Of a stretch of DNA of 64,000 bases, positions 26,974-35,288 are shown one piece after another. The DNA lies in contig NZ_CP042435.1 in NCBI RefSeq assembly GCF_007971225.1, positions 992,001-1,056,000 on the forward strand, written 5' to 3'. Positions within the stretch are counted from its first letter, which is position 1; the number at the start of each line of letters is the position of its first letter. Source of the stretch: Panacibacter ginsenosidivorans. Its GTDB lineage: Bacteria > Bacteroidota > Bacteroidia > Chitinophagales > Chitinophagaceae. The position numbers were made by a program, and so were the translations under genes. The notes beneath the pieces are model-generated. The model saw only the letters and a program-made list of their open reading frames with translations. It was not told where the DNA came from and made no database searches.

Positions 26974-28425
26974 TTAATGGCCGCCTTTGCTTTCCAGGTG
27001 ATCATAATCTATACCCTGGGCTTTCAAAATACTTTTTGCTCTTATTGCATAAAATGCCAGGTACATAAAACATAAAATACCTACAATATAGGACCATTGA
27101 ATACCCGTGAAATGATCTGAAACAAAGCCCTGTAAAATGCTTATAAAACCACCGCCCATGATCATCATAATTAAACGGCTCGCACCTTCATTGGTATGTT
27201 TACCCAAACCAGCTATGGAAAGCGTGAATATACATGGCCACAATGTTGAGCAGAATAAACCCACACTTATAAATGCATAAGCGCTTACCATACCATCCGC
27301 AAATATGCCTATACATAAAGCCACGATCGCCATGCCAGAATAAATGAGCAGCAAACGGGCAGGATTGCCTTTACTCATAATATCACCAATGATCATCGCA
27401 ACAATAACAAATGGATAATAATAAAATGGTGTTACATCATGGCTGGCAATTGTATTTACCAGTAAGAAAACACCAAATGCAACATAAGGCATGAGGAATT
27501 TCAGTATTTGCTTTGCACCTTTACTTACATCAAAAGCGCCCACAGAAGAAGCCCATCTGCCAATCATTAAACTTGCCCAATACAATGAAATAAACGGTGC
27601 GATCTTATCTGTAGAGATTTGAAGATGTTGCTCCAGAAAAGCAGGAAGATTAGATGCGGTAGATACCTCTACGCCCACATATACAAATATGGCTATCATA
27701 CCCAGTACCAGTTGAGGATAGTTTAATACGCTCTTTCTATGCAAGACTCTTGTTGCATCTTCAGCCTCTTCATCAGCAACTTTTTCAAGATCTATTTTAT
27801 TAGGAACAGAAGAGAATTTAAAAATGATGGCTGCTACTACAAACAATGCTCCTAAAACAAGATAAGGTGTCTTTACACTTTCAATGCTTGCCACACCTGT
27901 AGCGCCAACTGCAACTGTACCAAATATAGCAAAGCTTACCAGCAACGGGCCGATCGTGGTTCCGAAATTATTGATGCCTCCTGCCATACTTAGTCTTTGT
28001 TGACCCGTTTTCGGATCTCCCATTACAATAGCCAGCGGATTGGCTGCAGTTTGTTGCAAGGAGAAACCTAGTCCAACAATAAACAGACCTGTGATCATTA
28101 ATGTAAAAGAAGCGGTTTGTGCAGCAGGATAAAATAAAAGTGTACCCAGCGCAGAAATAATAAGACCAAGTGAAATACCATTTTTAAAACCAATCCTGTT
28201 TAGTATGTCTCCACCTGTTGCTTTTGAAACAAAAAAGTAAATAATTGAACCCACAGTATAGGCCACATAAAACGCAAAGGAGACCATTTGAGATTGAACC
28301 TGCGATAAATGCAGTTTCTCTTTGAACACCGGAATAAGAATATCGTTAGATGCTGCTACAAAGCCCCAGAAAAAGAACACAATGATTAATACACTGAACT
28401 GGGACCATTTGGTTTGTTGACTCAT
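26974..28425 (-). CDS. Sugar MFS transporter (FucP/glucose-galactose type)
   Basis: A 483-residue protein with about 12 transmembrane helices. FFFWGFVAASNDILIPVFKE near the N-terminus and QQTAANPLAIVMGDP near residue 127 are features of the FucP/GluP sugar:H+ symporter branch of the major facilitator superfamily. A charged central loop (about 218-235) separates the two six-helix halves. It sits in the inner membrane. It is divergent from glgA and upstream of the ROK kinase on the same strand, which suggests uptake of glucose or a similar hexose followed by phosphorylation. The exact sugar cannot be read from sequence. Confidence 0.88.
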   Translation of the reverse strand: MSQQTKWSQFSVLIIVFFFWGFVAASNDILIPVFKEKLHLSQVQSQMVSFAFYVAYTVGSIIYFFVSKATGGDILNRIGFKNGISLGLIISALGTLLFYPAAQTASFTLMITGLFIVGLGFSLQQTAANPLAIVMGDPKTGQQRLSMAGGINNFGTTIGPLLVSFAIFGTVAVGATGVASIESVKTPYLVLGALFVVAAIIFKFSSVPNKIDLEKVADEEAEDATRVLHRKSVLNYPQLVLGMIAIFVYVGVEVSTASNLPAFLEQHLQISTDKIAPFISLYWASLMIGRWASSVGAFDVSKGAKQILKFLMPYVAFGVFLLVNTIASHDVTPFYYYPFVIVAMIIGDIMSKGNPARLLLIYSGMAIVALCIGIFADGMVSAYAFISVGLFCSTLWPCIFTLSIAGLGKHTNEGASRLIMMIMGGGFISILQGFVSDHFTGIQWSYIVGILCFMYLAFYAIRAKSILKAQGIDYDHLESKGGH

Positions 28426-28569
28426 TGGTAAGTTTATGTTGGTTTATGAAATGGCTGCGTAAATTAAGTACATTTTATCTTTCTAAAAATTTTAAAAGTA
28501 TTAATACGATTCGTTACTTTCATCCACGATTTTAATGAATACGAGGAATAACTTAACTATTGCACAATC

Positions 28570-29988
28570 ATGGAAATAATTCATGTAAGCGCAGAATGCT
28601 ACCCCGTAGCTAAAGCAGGTGGTCTTGGCGATGTGGTAGGTGCATTGCCAAAGTACCAGGTAAGTATGGGGCATAACGCAAAAGTTGTAATGCCCATGTA
28701 CCGTACTAAATTTCTTTACCAGAACGAATGGGTGGTTGACTTTAAAGGGCATAGTAATCTTGGTGAAAGATGGTTCGATTTTACTGTAATAAAAGAAAAA
28801 CACAATGAACTTGGTTTTGATCTTTACCTTATAGATATCAATGGCCTTCTCGATCGTGAAAAGGTTTATGGTTATGATGATGACACCGAACGCTTTACTG
28901 CATTCCAGATCGCAGTAGTAAACTGGCTCAGTCACTGGCAACATAAACCAGATGTGGTGCATTGCCACGATCATCATACAGGTCTTATACCTTTTATGAT
29001 GAAGTATTGTTACGACTACAACAAACTTGCTGATATACCAACTGTTGTTACCATACACAATGCACAATACCAGGGATGGATGGGTTGGGACAAAAGTATT
29101 TATATTCCAAGATGGGACAGTTGGAAACGCGGTATGCTGGAATGGGCAGGCTCTATTAACCCACTTGCATCTGCAGTAAAGAACGCATGGAAGGTTACTA
29201 CAGTTAGCTGGAGTTATATGGAAGAACTTCGCTACAACTCTAATGGACTTGAAGCGCTGTTTGAATATGAAAAAGGAAAATGTATTGGTATATTAAACGG
29301 TATAGATGCAGATGTGTGGGACCCTGCAACAGATAAATATATTGACAATCATTTTTCTGTTGAAGATGTGGAAGAAGGTAAGCTGGCCAATAAAAAATTA
29401 TTATGCGAACAGTTCGGTCTTGATAGCAGCAAACCACTGTTCATTTTTATAGGCAGGCTTGTTGGCGAAAAAGCTGCAGACATTCTTCCCGATACCATCA
29501 TGTCTTCTATGTACAACTTCCAGGGCCAGGCAAATTTTCTTATACTAGGCAGCGGTGAACCACATGTAGAGTGGCAACTGAGCCAGTTAACGCATGCTTA
29601 TCCCGGCGCTTACAATGCTGTTATCGGTTATAATGAAAAACTTAGTCATCTTATGTATTCCGGTGCAGATTTTTTATTAATGCCCAGCCGTGTTGAGCCC
29701 TGCGGTCTTAATCAAATGTATGCCATGCAATATGGCACTGTGCCGGTAGTGCGTAGTACAGGTGGTTTAAAAGATACGGTTGTAGATATGGGAGATTTCC
29801 AGGGTTGGGGCATTCGCTTCAACCATGCAAGTGTTGGAGATCTTACGCATTCTATCTGGCGTGGCATTGATCTCTACAACAATAACCCAACCCATCTTGA
29901 ATGGATGCGCAAACGTATGATGAGTATAGACAATAGCTGGGAAAATGCCGTACAACAATACATAAATGTTTACAGCAGTCTTAAATAA
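28570..29988 (+). CDS. glgA: Glycogen synthase (ADP-glucose type, GT5)
   Basis: A 472-residue GT5 enzyme extending alpha-1,4-glucan from ADP-glucose. MEIIHVSAECYPVAKAGGLG gives the ADP-glucose-binding K15-x-G-G; PDVVHCHDHHTGLIP and TIHNAQYQG are catalytic-domain landmarks; SRVEPCGLNQMYAMQYGTVPVV in the C-terminal half is the nucleotide-sugar site with the conserved Glu. Length is standard. Transcription is divergent from the sugar MFS gene. glgC follows 357 bases later, separated by a compact repeat element, so the two may be independent units. Confidence 0.96.
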   Translation: MEIIHVSAECYPVAKAGGLGDVVGALPKYQVSMGHNAKVVMPMYRTKFLYQNEWVVDFKGHSNLGERWFDFTVIKEKHNELGFDLYLIDINGLLDREKVYGYDDDTERFTAFQIAVVNWLSHWQHKPDVVHCHDHHTGLIPFMMKYCYDYNKLADIPTVVTIHNAQYQGWMGWDKSIYIPRWDSWKRGMLEWAGSINPLASAVKNAWKVTTVSWSYMEELRYNSNGLEALFEYEKGKCIGILNGIDADVWDPATDKYIDNHFSVEDVEEGKLANKKLLCEQFGLDSSKPLFIFIGRLVGEKAADILPDTIMSSMYNFQGQANFLILGSGEPHVEWQLSQLTHAYPGAYNAVIGYNEKLSHLMYSGADFLLMPSRVEPCGLNQMYAMQYGTVPVVRSTGGLKDTVVDMGDFQGWGIRFNHASVGDLTHSIWRGIDLYNNNPTHLEWMRKRMMSIDNSWENAVQQYINVYSSLK

Positions 29989-30059
29989 CTCTCTCCTCAA
30001 TTCAACAGCTCTTTATTTATTTTTTTTTGAACCCGGCAATAGAATATCATTAAGCTTTC

Positions 30060-30186
30060 GTTGCGTCGCACTCTTGTACTGCATTGCATTTACCAACAAG
30101 TAAAAAGTGAATATTGTGTTTTGACTTTTCACCTTCACTTTTCACCCGATGAGTTTGGCTCTGAACGTACAAGTGAGTGACACAAC
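30060..30186. repeat. Compact dispersed-repeat element, forms A and B head to head (127 bp)
   Basis: GTTGCGTCGCACTCTTGTAC (30060-30079) faces GTACAAGTGAGTGACACAAC (30167-30186). The interior carries AAAAAGTGAATATTGTGTTTTGACTTTTCACC-like sequence, nearly the reverse complement of the element at 20173-20299 and exactly the same length. Left outer arm is D type (TTAAGCTTTC), right is C type (CGACGATACCAT). It fills much of the 29989-30345 gap. Confidence 0.93.
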
Positions 30187-30198
30187 CGACGATACCAT

Positions 30199-30216
30199 AT
30201 GTTATCAAGATAACAT
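30199..30216. promoter_or_regulatory. Perfect 18-bp inverted repeat upstream of glgC
   Basis: ATGTTATC-AA-GATAACAT: two perfect 8-base arms separated by 2 bases, 130 bases before the glgC start. The size and symmetry fit a dimeric repressor or activator site. It borders the C arm of the repeat element, so it might instead belong to that element, but no other copy of it was seen. Confidence 0.45.
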
Positions 30217-30345
30217 CAAAAACAGGCAAATGAATGTTATGATGCGTTCATAAAAATTTATCACTAATAATTTTTATGTTCATACTATAAACGTCTTATA
30301 TTTATTAAAGCAAGCCATAACAATTACACATAAATTCTCAACAAT

Positions 30346-31629
30346 ATGTTTTCCATAACCCAGTCAGTTATTTCCGTGGTACTCGGTGGCGGAGCCGGTA
30401 CAAGATTGTATCCGTTAACAGCAGCACGTTCTAAACCCGCAGTTCCTATTGCAGGCAAATACAGGTTGGTTGATATACCTATCAGCAACTGTATAAATTC
30501 AAGGATCAACAGGATATTTGTTTTAACGCAGTTCAATTCCGCATCGCTTAATAAACACATCAAGAACACTTATCACTTCAGTGCATTCAGTACAGGCTTT
30601 GTTGATATACTTGCAGCAGAACAAACGCCGGATAATCCCGGCTGGTATCAGGGAACAGCAGATGCGGTGCGCCAGTGTTTGCGCCATATTGCCAACAATG
30701 ATTATGAATACGTACTGATACTAAGTGGTGATCAATTGTACCAGATGGATTTTGAAGCAATGATAAATGCGCACCGCGAAAAAGGTGCTGATATTTCTAT
30801 AGCCACTATTCCTGTGGGAGACCGTGAAGCGCCGGAGTTTGGAATTCTTAAAGCAAACAGCGAAAATATTATTACCAGTTTTATAGAAAAACCAAAAAAA
30901 GATATTCTTGGCGAATGGGTAAGCGATACCGGCGATGAAATGCGCAACCAGGGTAGGATCTATCTTGCATCAATGGGTATCTATGTTTTCAGCCGCTCTG
31001 TACTTGACAGGTTATTGAAAGATGAATATGCAGAGGCTACAGACTTTGGCAAAGAGATCATGCCAAATTCTATAAACAATTATAAGGTTGTAAGCTACCA
31101 GTATGATGGTTACTGGACTGATATAGGAAATATCTATTCTTTTTTTGAAGCAAACCTTGCGCTTACACAGGACATCCCTCCTTTCAATTTATTTGATAAG
31201 ACAAAAACTGTTTATACAAGACCGAGAATGTTGCCTCCCGGAAAGATCAGTGGAACAACATTGGAGAAAACAGTTGTAGCAGAAGGAGCATTGGTATTTG
31301 CAAGCCGTGTAGAAACAAGTGTGCTGGGGATTAGAACAAGAATTGGTCATGGTACCACAGTAGTAAGTTGCTATTTAATGGGTAATGATTATTATGAAAC
31401 ATTGGAAGAAATGGCGGCAAATGCAGCCAAAGGAATTCCGAAAATAGGTATTGGTGAAAGATGCTATATAAAGAATGCCATCGTTGATAAAAATTGCCGT
31501 ATAGGGAATGATGTGCGCATCAATGGCGGGCCGCATCTTGAAAATACAGACCACACACTATATACCGTAAAAGATGGTATAGTGGTAGTAAAGAAAGGCG
31601 CTATTTTACCTGATGGTTTTGTAATATAA
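30346..31629 (+). CDS. glgC: Glucose-1-phosphate adenylyltransferase
   Basis: A 427-residue enzyme making ADP-glucose for glycogen synthesis. The nucleotide-binding start is VVLGGGAGTRLYPLTAARSKPAVPIAGKYRLVDIPISNCINS, followed by GTADAVRQCL, ILSGDQLYQMD, FIEKP and YWTDIGNIYSFFEANL. The C-terminal left-handed beta-helix (about 290-420) carries hexapeptide-like repeats and the allosteric region. Length is in the usual range. It is followed by a strong terminator at 31638. It works with glgA encoded upstream; no branching or debranching enzyme gene is in the window. Confidence 0.96.
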   Translation: MFSITQSVISVVLGGGAGTRLYPLTAARSKPAVPIAGKYRLVDIPISNCINSRINRIFVLTQFNSASLNKHIKNTYHFSAFSTGFVDILAAEQTPDNPGWYQGTADAVRQCLRHIANNDYEYVLILSGDQLYQMDFEAMINAHREKGADISIATIPVGDREAPEFGILKANSENIITSFIEKPKKDILGEWVSDTGDEMRNQGRIYLASMGIYVFSRSVLDRLLKDEYAEATDFGKEIMPNSINNYKVVSYQYDGYWTDIGNIYSFFEANLALTQDIPPFNLFDKTKTVYTRPRMLPPGKISGTTLEKTVVAEGALVFASRVETSVLGIRTRIGHGTTVVSCYLMGNDYYETLEEMAANAAKGIPKIGIGERCYIKNAIVDKNCRIGNDVRINGGPHLENTDHTLYTVKDGIVVVKKGAILPDGFVI

Positions 31630-31637
31630 TTTTGTTT

Positions 31638-31667
31638 TAAACATCCTCTTGGCAGGATGTTTTTTTA
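31638..31667 (+). terminator. Rho-independent terminator after glgC
   Basis: AACATCC-tcttggca-GGATGTT followed by a T run, 10-40 bases after the glgC stop. Confidence 0.85.
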
Positions 31668-31720
31668 TTGTATTTTCGGCGTTGTGTAATTTTTACATAT
31701 TAATAAACTAAACGATTGCT

Positions 31721-33121
31721 ATGGCCGCTGCTGTTACTACATCAACTGCTTCTACAAGCTATAAACCAAGGCTAAATGTCAGGCAGATATTCAATATGAG
31801 TTTTGGGTTCTTTGGAATTCAATTTGGATGGGACCTGCAGAGGGCTAATATGGGTCCTATTTATGAATACCTGAAAGCATCACCGGAACAAATACCCTTA
31901 TTGTTTTTGGCTGCGCCATTAACTGGTTTAATAATGCAGCCCATTATTGGTTACATGAGCGATCGTACATGGCATCCTACATGGGGAAGAAGAAGGCCTT
32001 ATTTTTTTGTTGGGGCACTGTTAAGTACCATTTGTTTGTTCATGATGCCCAATAGCGGATCGTTGTGGATGGCAGCTGGTTTATTATGGATTCTTGATAC
32101 ATCTGGCAATATTGCTATGGAACCATTCAGAGCATTTGTGGCAGATAAACTACCGGAAGAGCAACGCACTTCAGGCTTTGCTATGCAGAGCTTTTTGATT
32201 GGTCTTGGTGGCAGCATTGCATCTGCATTGCCATGGATAATGTCGCATATTTTTAAGATATCTACAAGTTCTGACACAGGAGGAATTCCGCCTTCAGTAA
32301 AATTTGCATTTTATACAGGCGGCGCCATTTTTTTAGTATCTGTTTTATACACTGTATTTACAAGCAAAGAATATCCGCCTGCAGATATTAATTTTAAACA
32401 GAAAGTAAAAGAAAGCAACAAAGGTTTTGGAGGAGGTGTAACAGAAATATTACATGCTATAAAAAATATGCCTTCAAAAATGAAGCAGTTAGCATTAGTG
32501 CAATTCTTTACCTGGCCAGGGTTATTCTTAATGTGGTTTTATTACAATACCGCCGTTGCAAGAAATGTTTTTAATGCAACCAGCACCAGCGATCCTAACT
32601 ATATAAAGGGTATAGAGTATGGAGGTCTTACATTATCATACTATAATATTGTTTCATTCTTGTTCGCACTTGCATTACCGCTAATAGCTGGATATATCGG
32701 CAGAAAGCTTACGCATTCTGTTTGTTTACTGTGTGGTGCCATCGGGTTGATTTCCGTTGGCTTTGTAAAGCAGCCTTTTGAATTATATATCTGTATGACA
32801 GGTGTTGGTATCGCATGGTCAAGCATTTTATCTATGCCGTATGCAATGCTGGCCGGGGCTTTACCAGAAGATAAGATAGGTGTGTATATGGGAATCTTCA
32901 ATTTCTTTATTGTGCTCCCTGAAATAATTGCCTCTTTATTTTTTGGATGGATAATGGAGCATTTGCTGGATAACAATCGCATGCTTGCCGTGCAGATCGG
33001 AGGTGTTATGATGGTTATTGCCGCAGTTATCTGCTATTTTATAGTAAAGGAAAAAAGAAGGTTTGTTACTGAAAGTCCGGAAATAGCAAGACTCGAAATA
33101 GAAGAAAATCGATCAGTATAA
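31721..33121 (+). CDS. MFS transporter of the SLC45/sucrose-maltose type
   Basis: A 466-residue protein with about 12 transmembrane helices. FGIQFGWDLQRANMGPIYEYL near the start, YMSDRTWHPTWGRRRPYFF in the first cytoplasmic loop (an RxGRRRP-type SLC45 motif) and DTSGNIAMEPFRAFVADKLPEEQRT are characteristic of the SLC45-like glycoside symporters in Bacteroidota. It is placed between glgC and a secreted GH13 amylase, which suggests import of maltose or short maltodextrins. No binding protein is present. The substrate assignment rests on context. Confidence 0.87.
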   Translation: MAAAVTTSTASTSYKPRLNVRQIFNMSFGFFGIQFGWDLQRANMGPIYEYLKASPEQIPLLFLAAPLTGLIMQPIIGYMSDRTWHPTWGRRRPYFFVGALLSTICLFMMPNSGSLWMAAGLLWILDTSGNIAMEPFRAFVADKLPEEQRTSGFAMQSFLIGLGGSIASALPWIMSHIFKISTSSDTGGIPPSVKFAFYTGGAIFLVSVLYTVFTSKEYPPADINFKQKVKESNKGFGGGVTEILHAIKNMPSKMKQLALVQFFTWPGLFLMWFYYNTAVARNVFNATSTSDPNYIKGIEYGGLTLSYYNIVSFLFALALPLIAGYIGRKLTHSVCLLCGAIGLISVGFVKQPFELYICMTGVGIAWSSILSMPYAMLAGALPEDKIGVYMGIFNFFIVLPEIIASLFFGWIMEHLLDNNRMLAVQIGGVMMVIAAVICYFIVKEKRRFVTESPEIARLEIEENRSV

Positions 33122-33167
33122 AATCAATTTAATTATTAGCCCCTCTGTTATTCCTTGATTTAGCTTC

Positions 33168-33238
33168 GTTGCGTCGCACTCTTGTACTTTCTGTTCCTTG
33201 CTCAACAATGAAAAGAAAACTGAAGTGAGTGACACAAC
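33168..33238. repeat. Short compact dispersed-repeat element (71 bp)
   Basis: GTTGCGTCGCACTCTTGTAC (33168-33187) faces CTGAAGTGAGTGACACAAC (33220-33238), a form B 20-mer that has lost the GTAC end. Right outer sequence CAAAGCTGATTTG...CAGTTTGCAAACAAAAA matches the outer end at 15143-15185. The loop is only 32 bases, the shortest seen. Confidence 0.88.
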
Positions 33239-33292
33239 CAAAGCTGATTTGTTTGATACAGTTTGCAAACAAAAATTTTAAAAATTAATTAG

Positions 33293-35140
33293 ATGAAAAA
33301 GAAACTACTGTTGCTGATTTTTATTTCATGTTTTTTTACAGTTTTTACTTATGCGCAATATGCACAGGTGTATCCAACTAACTGGTGGGTGGGCATGAAG
33401 CATAACAAAATACAACTGATCGTTCGTGGCGATCATGAAGGTTTAAGCAATGAAAAAGTAACAATCAGTTATCCCGGTGTGACAATCACCGGCACGCATA
33501 AATTTTCAAACAGTAAATATCTTGCAGTTGATATAAGTATTGCATCTACTGCAAAACCAGGCACCGTAAATATTGTCTTCGCGTCTAACGGATCTACAAG
33601 CAAAGTTGCATGGCCATTGGATGCAAGAAGAAAAGGTAATGGCACTTCGTATGCGCAGGGTGTGCAATCATCTGATTTTATTTATTTCTTAATGCCTGAT
33701 CGTTTTAGTAATGGTGACCCATCTAACGATCATGTTGCAGGCATGAGAGATCAATCTTTAAACAGAGACTCCATATACCATCGTCATGGTGGAGATATGC
33801 AAGGTATCATCAATCATCTCGATTACATTCAAAGCCTAGGCGCCACTACGTTGTGGATGACACCCGTTATTGAGAACGATATGCCTGACCGTACAGAGCA
33901 TGGTTATGCGTTTACTGACCATTATAAAATTGAACCAAGATTTGGTGGGGAAAAATCTTACCTGCAATTAAGTAACGAATTGCATAAACGTGGTATGAAA
34001 CTGGTGCAGGATGCTGTGTATAATCATGTAGGCTATTATCACTGGATGCTGCAGGATCCTCCCGACAGCACATGGTTGCACAGATGGCCAACATTTACAC
34101 CACCAAATTATAAAGAACAGGTATTCTTTGACCCTCATGCATCCACAGCAGAAAAAAAACAAATGGCAGACGGGTGGTTTACTGCTCAGATGCCTGATGT
34201 AAACCAAAGCAATCCTTATGTTGCTAATTTTTTAATTGAACATGCAATCTGGTGTGTTGAAAAATTTGGCGTAGATGCCTGGCGCATTGATACCTACAAA
34301 TATTGCGATCTTGACTTCATGAATAATTGTAACCAGGCTTTGTATAACGAATATCCTAAGATTACTATGTTTGGTGAGAACTGGAACGAGAGTGTTGCCA
34401 ACCAGGCATATTTTGCAAAAAATATTTTCAACACCAAATTCAAAAGCAATCTTACCGGAGATGTAGATTTTGAATTTTTGTTCCGTGGTATACAACCTGC
34501 ATTAACACAAGAGCCTTGGGGTGTAAACCAGTTGTACCAAACAGCCAGTCTTGACTTCCTGTACCAGGATCCCACACAGAATGTAGTTTTTCTTGATAAT
34601 CATGATATGTCGCGTTTCTTTTCTGTTTTAGATGAAAATGTAGCGAAACAAAAAATGGCAATTAAATGGCTGCTTACTACACGAGGCATTCCGCAAATAT
34701 ATTATGGCACAGAAGTTTTGATGAAAGGTATAAGTAATCCCGATGGCTGGGTGCGTCTTGATTTTCCGGGTGGCTGGGATGGTGATACCAGGAATGCATT
34801 CACCGGTGCAGGATTGAGTGATGATGAAATGGTCGTACAGAATCTTGTAAAGACATTGGGCAACTACAGAAAATCTTCTTCCGCACTTAAAACAGGAAAG
34901 ATGATGCAATTCATTCCGGGCGCTGGGGTGTATGTTTATTTTAGGTATGATAACAACCAAACAATCATGTGCGTAATGAATACTTCAGATGCAGCAAAAA
35001 CAATTGATTTTACAAAATATGCAGAACGCACTGCGGGATTTACAAAAGCAATAAGCATAACAGATGATAAAACCTACAATACAACAGATAAGCCACAGAT
35101 TGGTTCCAATGAAATGTGGGTGCTGGAATTGAAGAAATAA
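33293..35140 (+). CDS. Secreted GH13 alpha-amylase / neopullulanase-type enzyme
   Basis: A 615-residue glycoside hydrolase family 13 protein with a signal peptide (about 1-21). An N-terminal beta-sandwich (about 25-115, cyclomaltodextrinase-N-like, with WWVGMKHNKIQLIVRG) precedes the (beta/alpha)8 barrel. Catalytic residues: nucleophile D333 in DAWRIDTYKY, acid/base E362 in MFGENW, and D438 in FLDNHDMS. A short C-terminal beta domain ends MWVLELKK. It cleaves alpha-1,4-glucans outside the cytoplasm, probably supplying the MFS encoded just upstream. It resembles SusA-type enzymes, but no SusC/D pair lies beside it. A strong terminator follows. Confidence 0.92.
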   Translation: MKKKLLLLIFISCFFTVFTYAQYAQVYPTNWWVGMKHNKIQLIVRGDHEGLSNEKVTISYPGVTITGTHKFSNSKYLAVDISIASTAKPGTVNIVFASNGSTSKVAWPLDARRKGNGTSYAQGVQSSDFIYFLMPDRFSNGDPSNDHVAGMRDQSLNRDSIYHRHGGDMQGIINHLDYIQSLGATTLWMTPVIENDMPDRTEHGYAFTDHYKIEPRFGGEKSYLQLSNELHKRGMKLVQDAVYNHVGYYHWMLQDPPDSTWLHRWPTFTPPNYKEQVFFDPHASTAEKKQMADGWFTAQMPDVNQSNPYVANFLIEHAIWCVEKFGVDAWRIDTYKYCDLDFMNNCNQALYNEYPKITMFGENWNESVANQAYFAKNIFNTKFKSNLTGDVDFEFLFRGIQPALTQEPWGVNQLYQTASLDFLYQDPTQNVVFLDNHDMSRFFSVLDENVAKQKMAIKWLLTTRGIPQIYYGTEVLMKGISNPDGWVRLDFPGGWDGDTRNAFTGAGLSDDEMVVQNLVKTLGNYRKSSSALKTGKMMQFIPGAGVYVYFRYDNNQTIMCVMNTSDAAKTIDFTKYAERTAGFTKAISITDDKTYNTTDKPQIGSNEMWVLELKK

Positions 35141-35160
35141 ACCTTTAGAATAAAAATAAA

Positions 35161-35194
35161 AAACTTCATGCTTAAAAATGCATGAAGTTTTTTT
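35161..35194 (+). terminator. Rho-independent terminator after the GH13 gene
   Basis: AAACTTCATGC-ttaaaaat-GCATGAAGTTT and T run. The T run merges with the outer TTTTTATGAGCC end of a dispersed-repeat arm. Confidence 0.88.
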
Positions 35195-35247
35195 ATGAGC
35201 CCGACTGTAGTGCATGTATTAAACATCGTTGCGTCGCACACTTCAAC
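35190..35247 (+). repeat. Dispersed-repeat arm with variant form A 20-mer
   Basis: Outer TTTTTATGAGCCCGACTGTAG, inner TTAAACATC and GTTGCGTCGCACACTTCAAC (35228-35247), with TTGTAC changed to TTCAAC. The same ending occurs at 50831-50850. No close partner arm. Confidence 0.85.
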
Positions 35248-35288
35248 TTTCTGTTTTCTCATGAGCATGGCTTTGTGTAAATTAGCTC

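Noticed and set aside
28501-29067. Antisense frame of 188 residues over the start of glgA
   Set aside because: Shadow of the conserved GT5 coding sequence with His/Tyr/Cys-rich nonsense composition.
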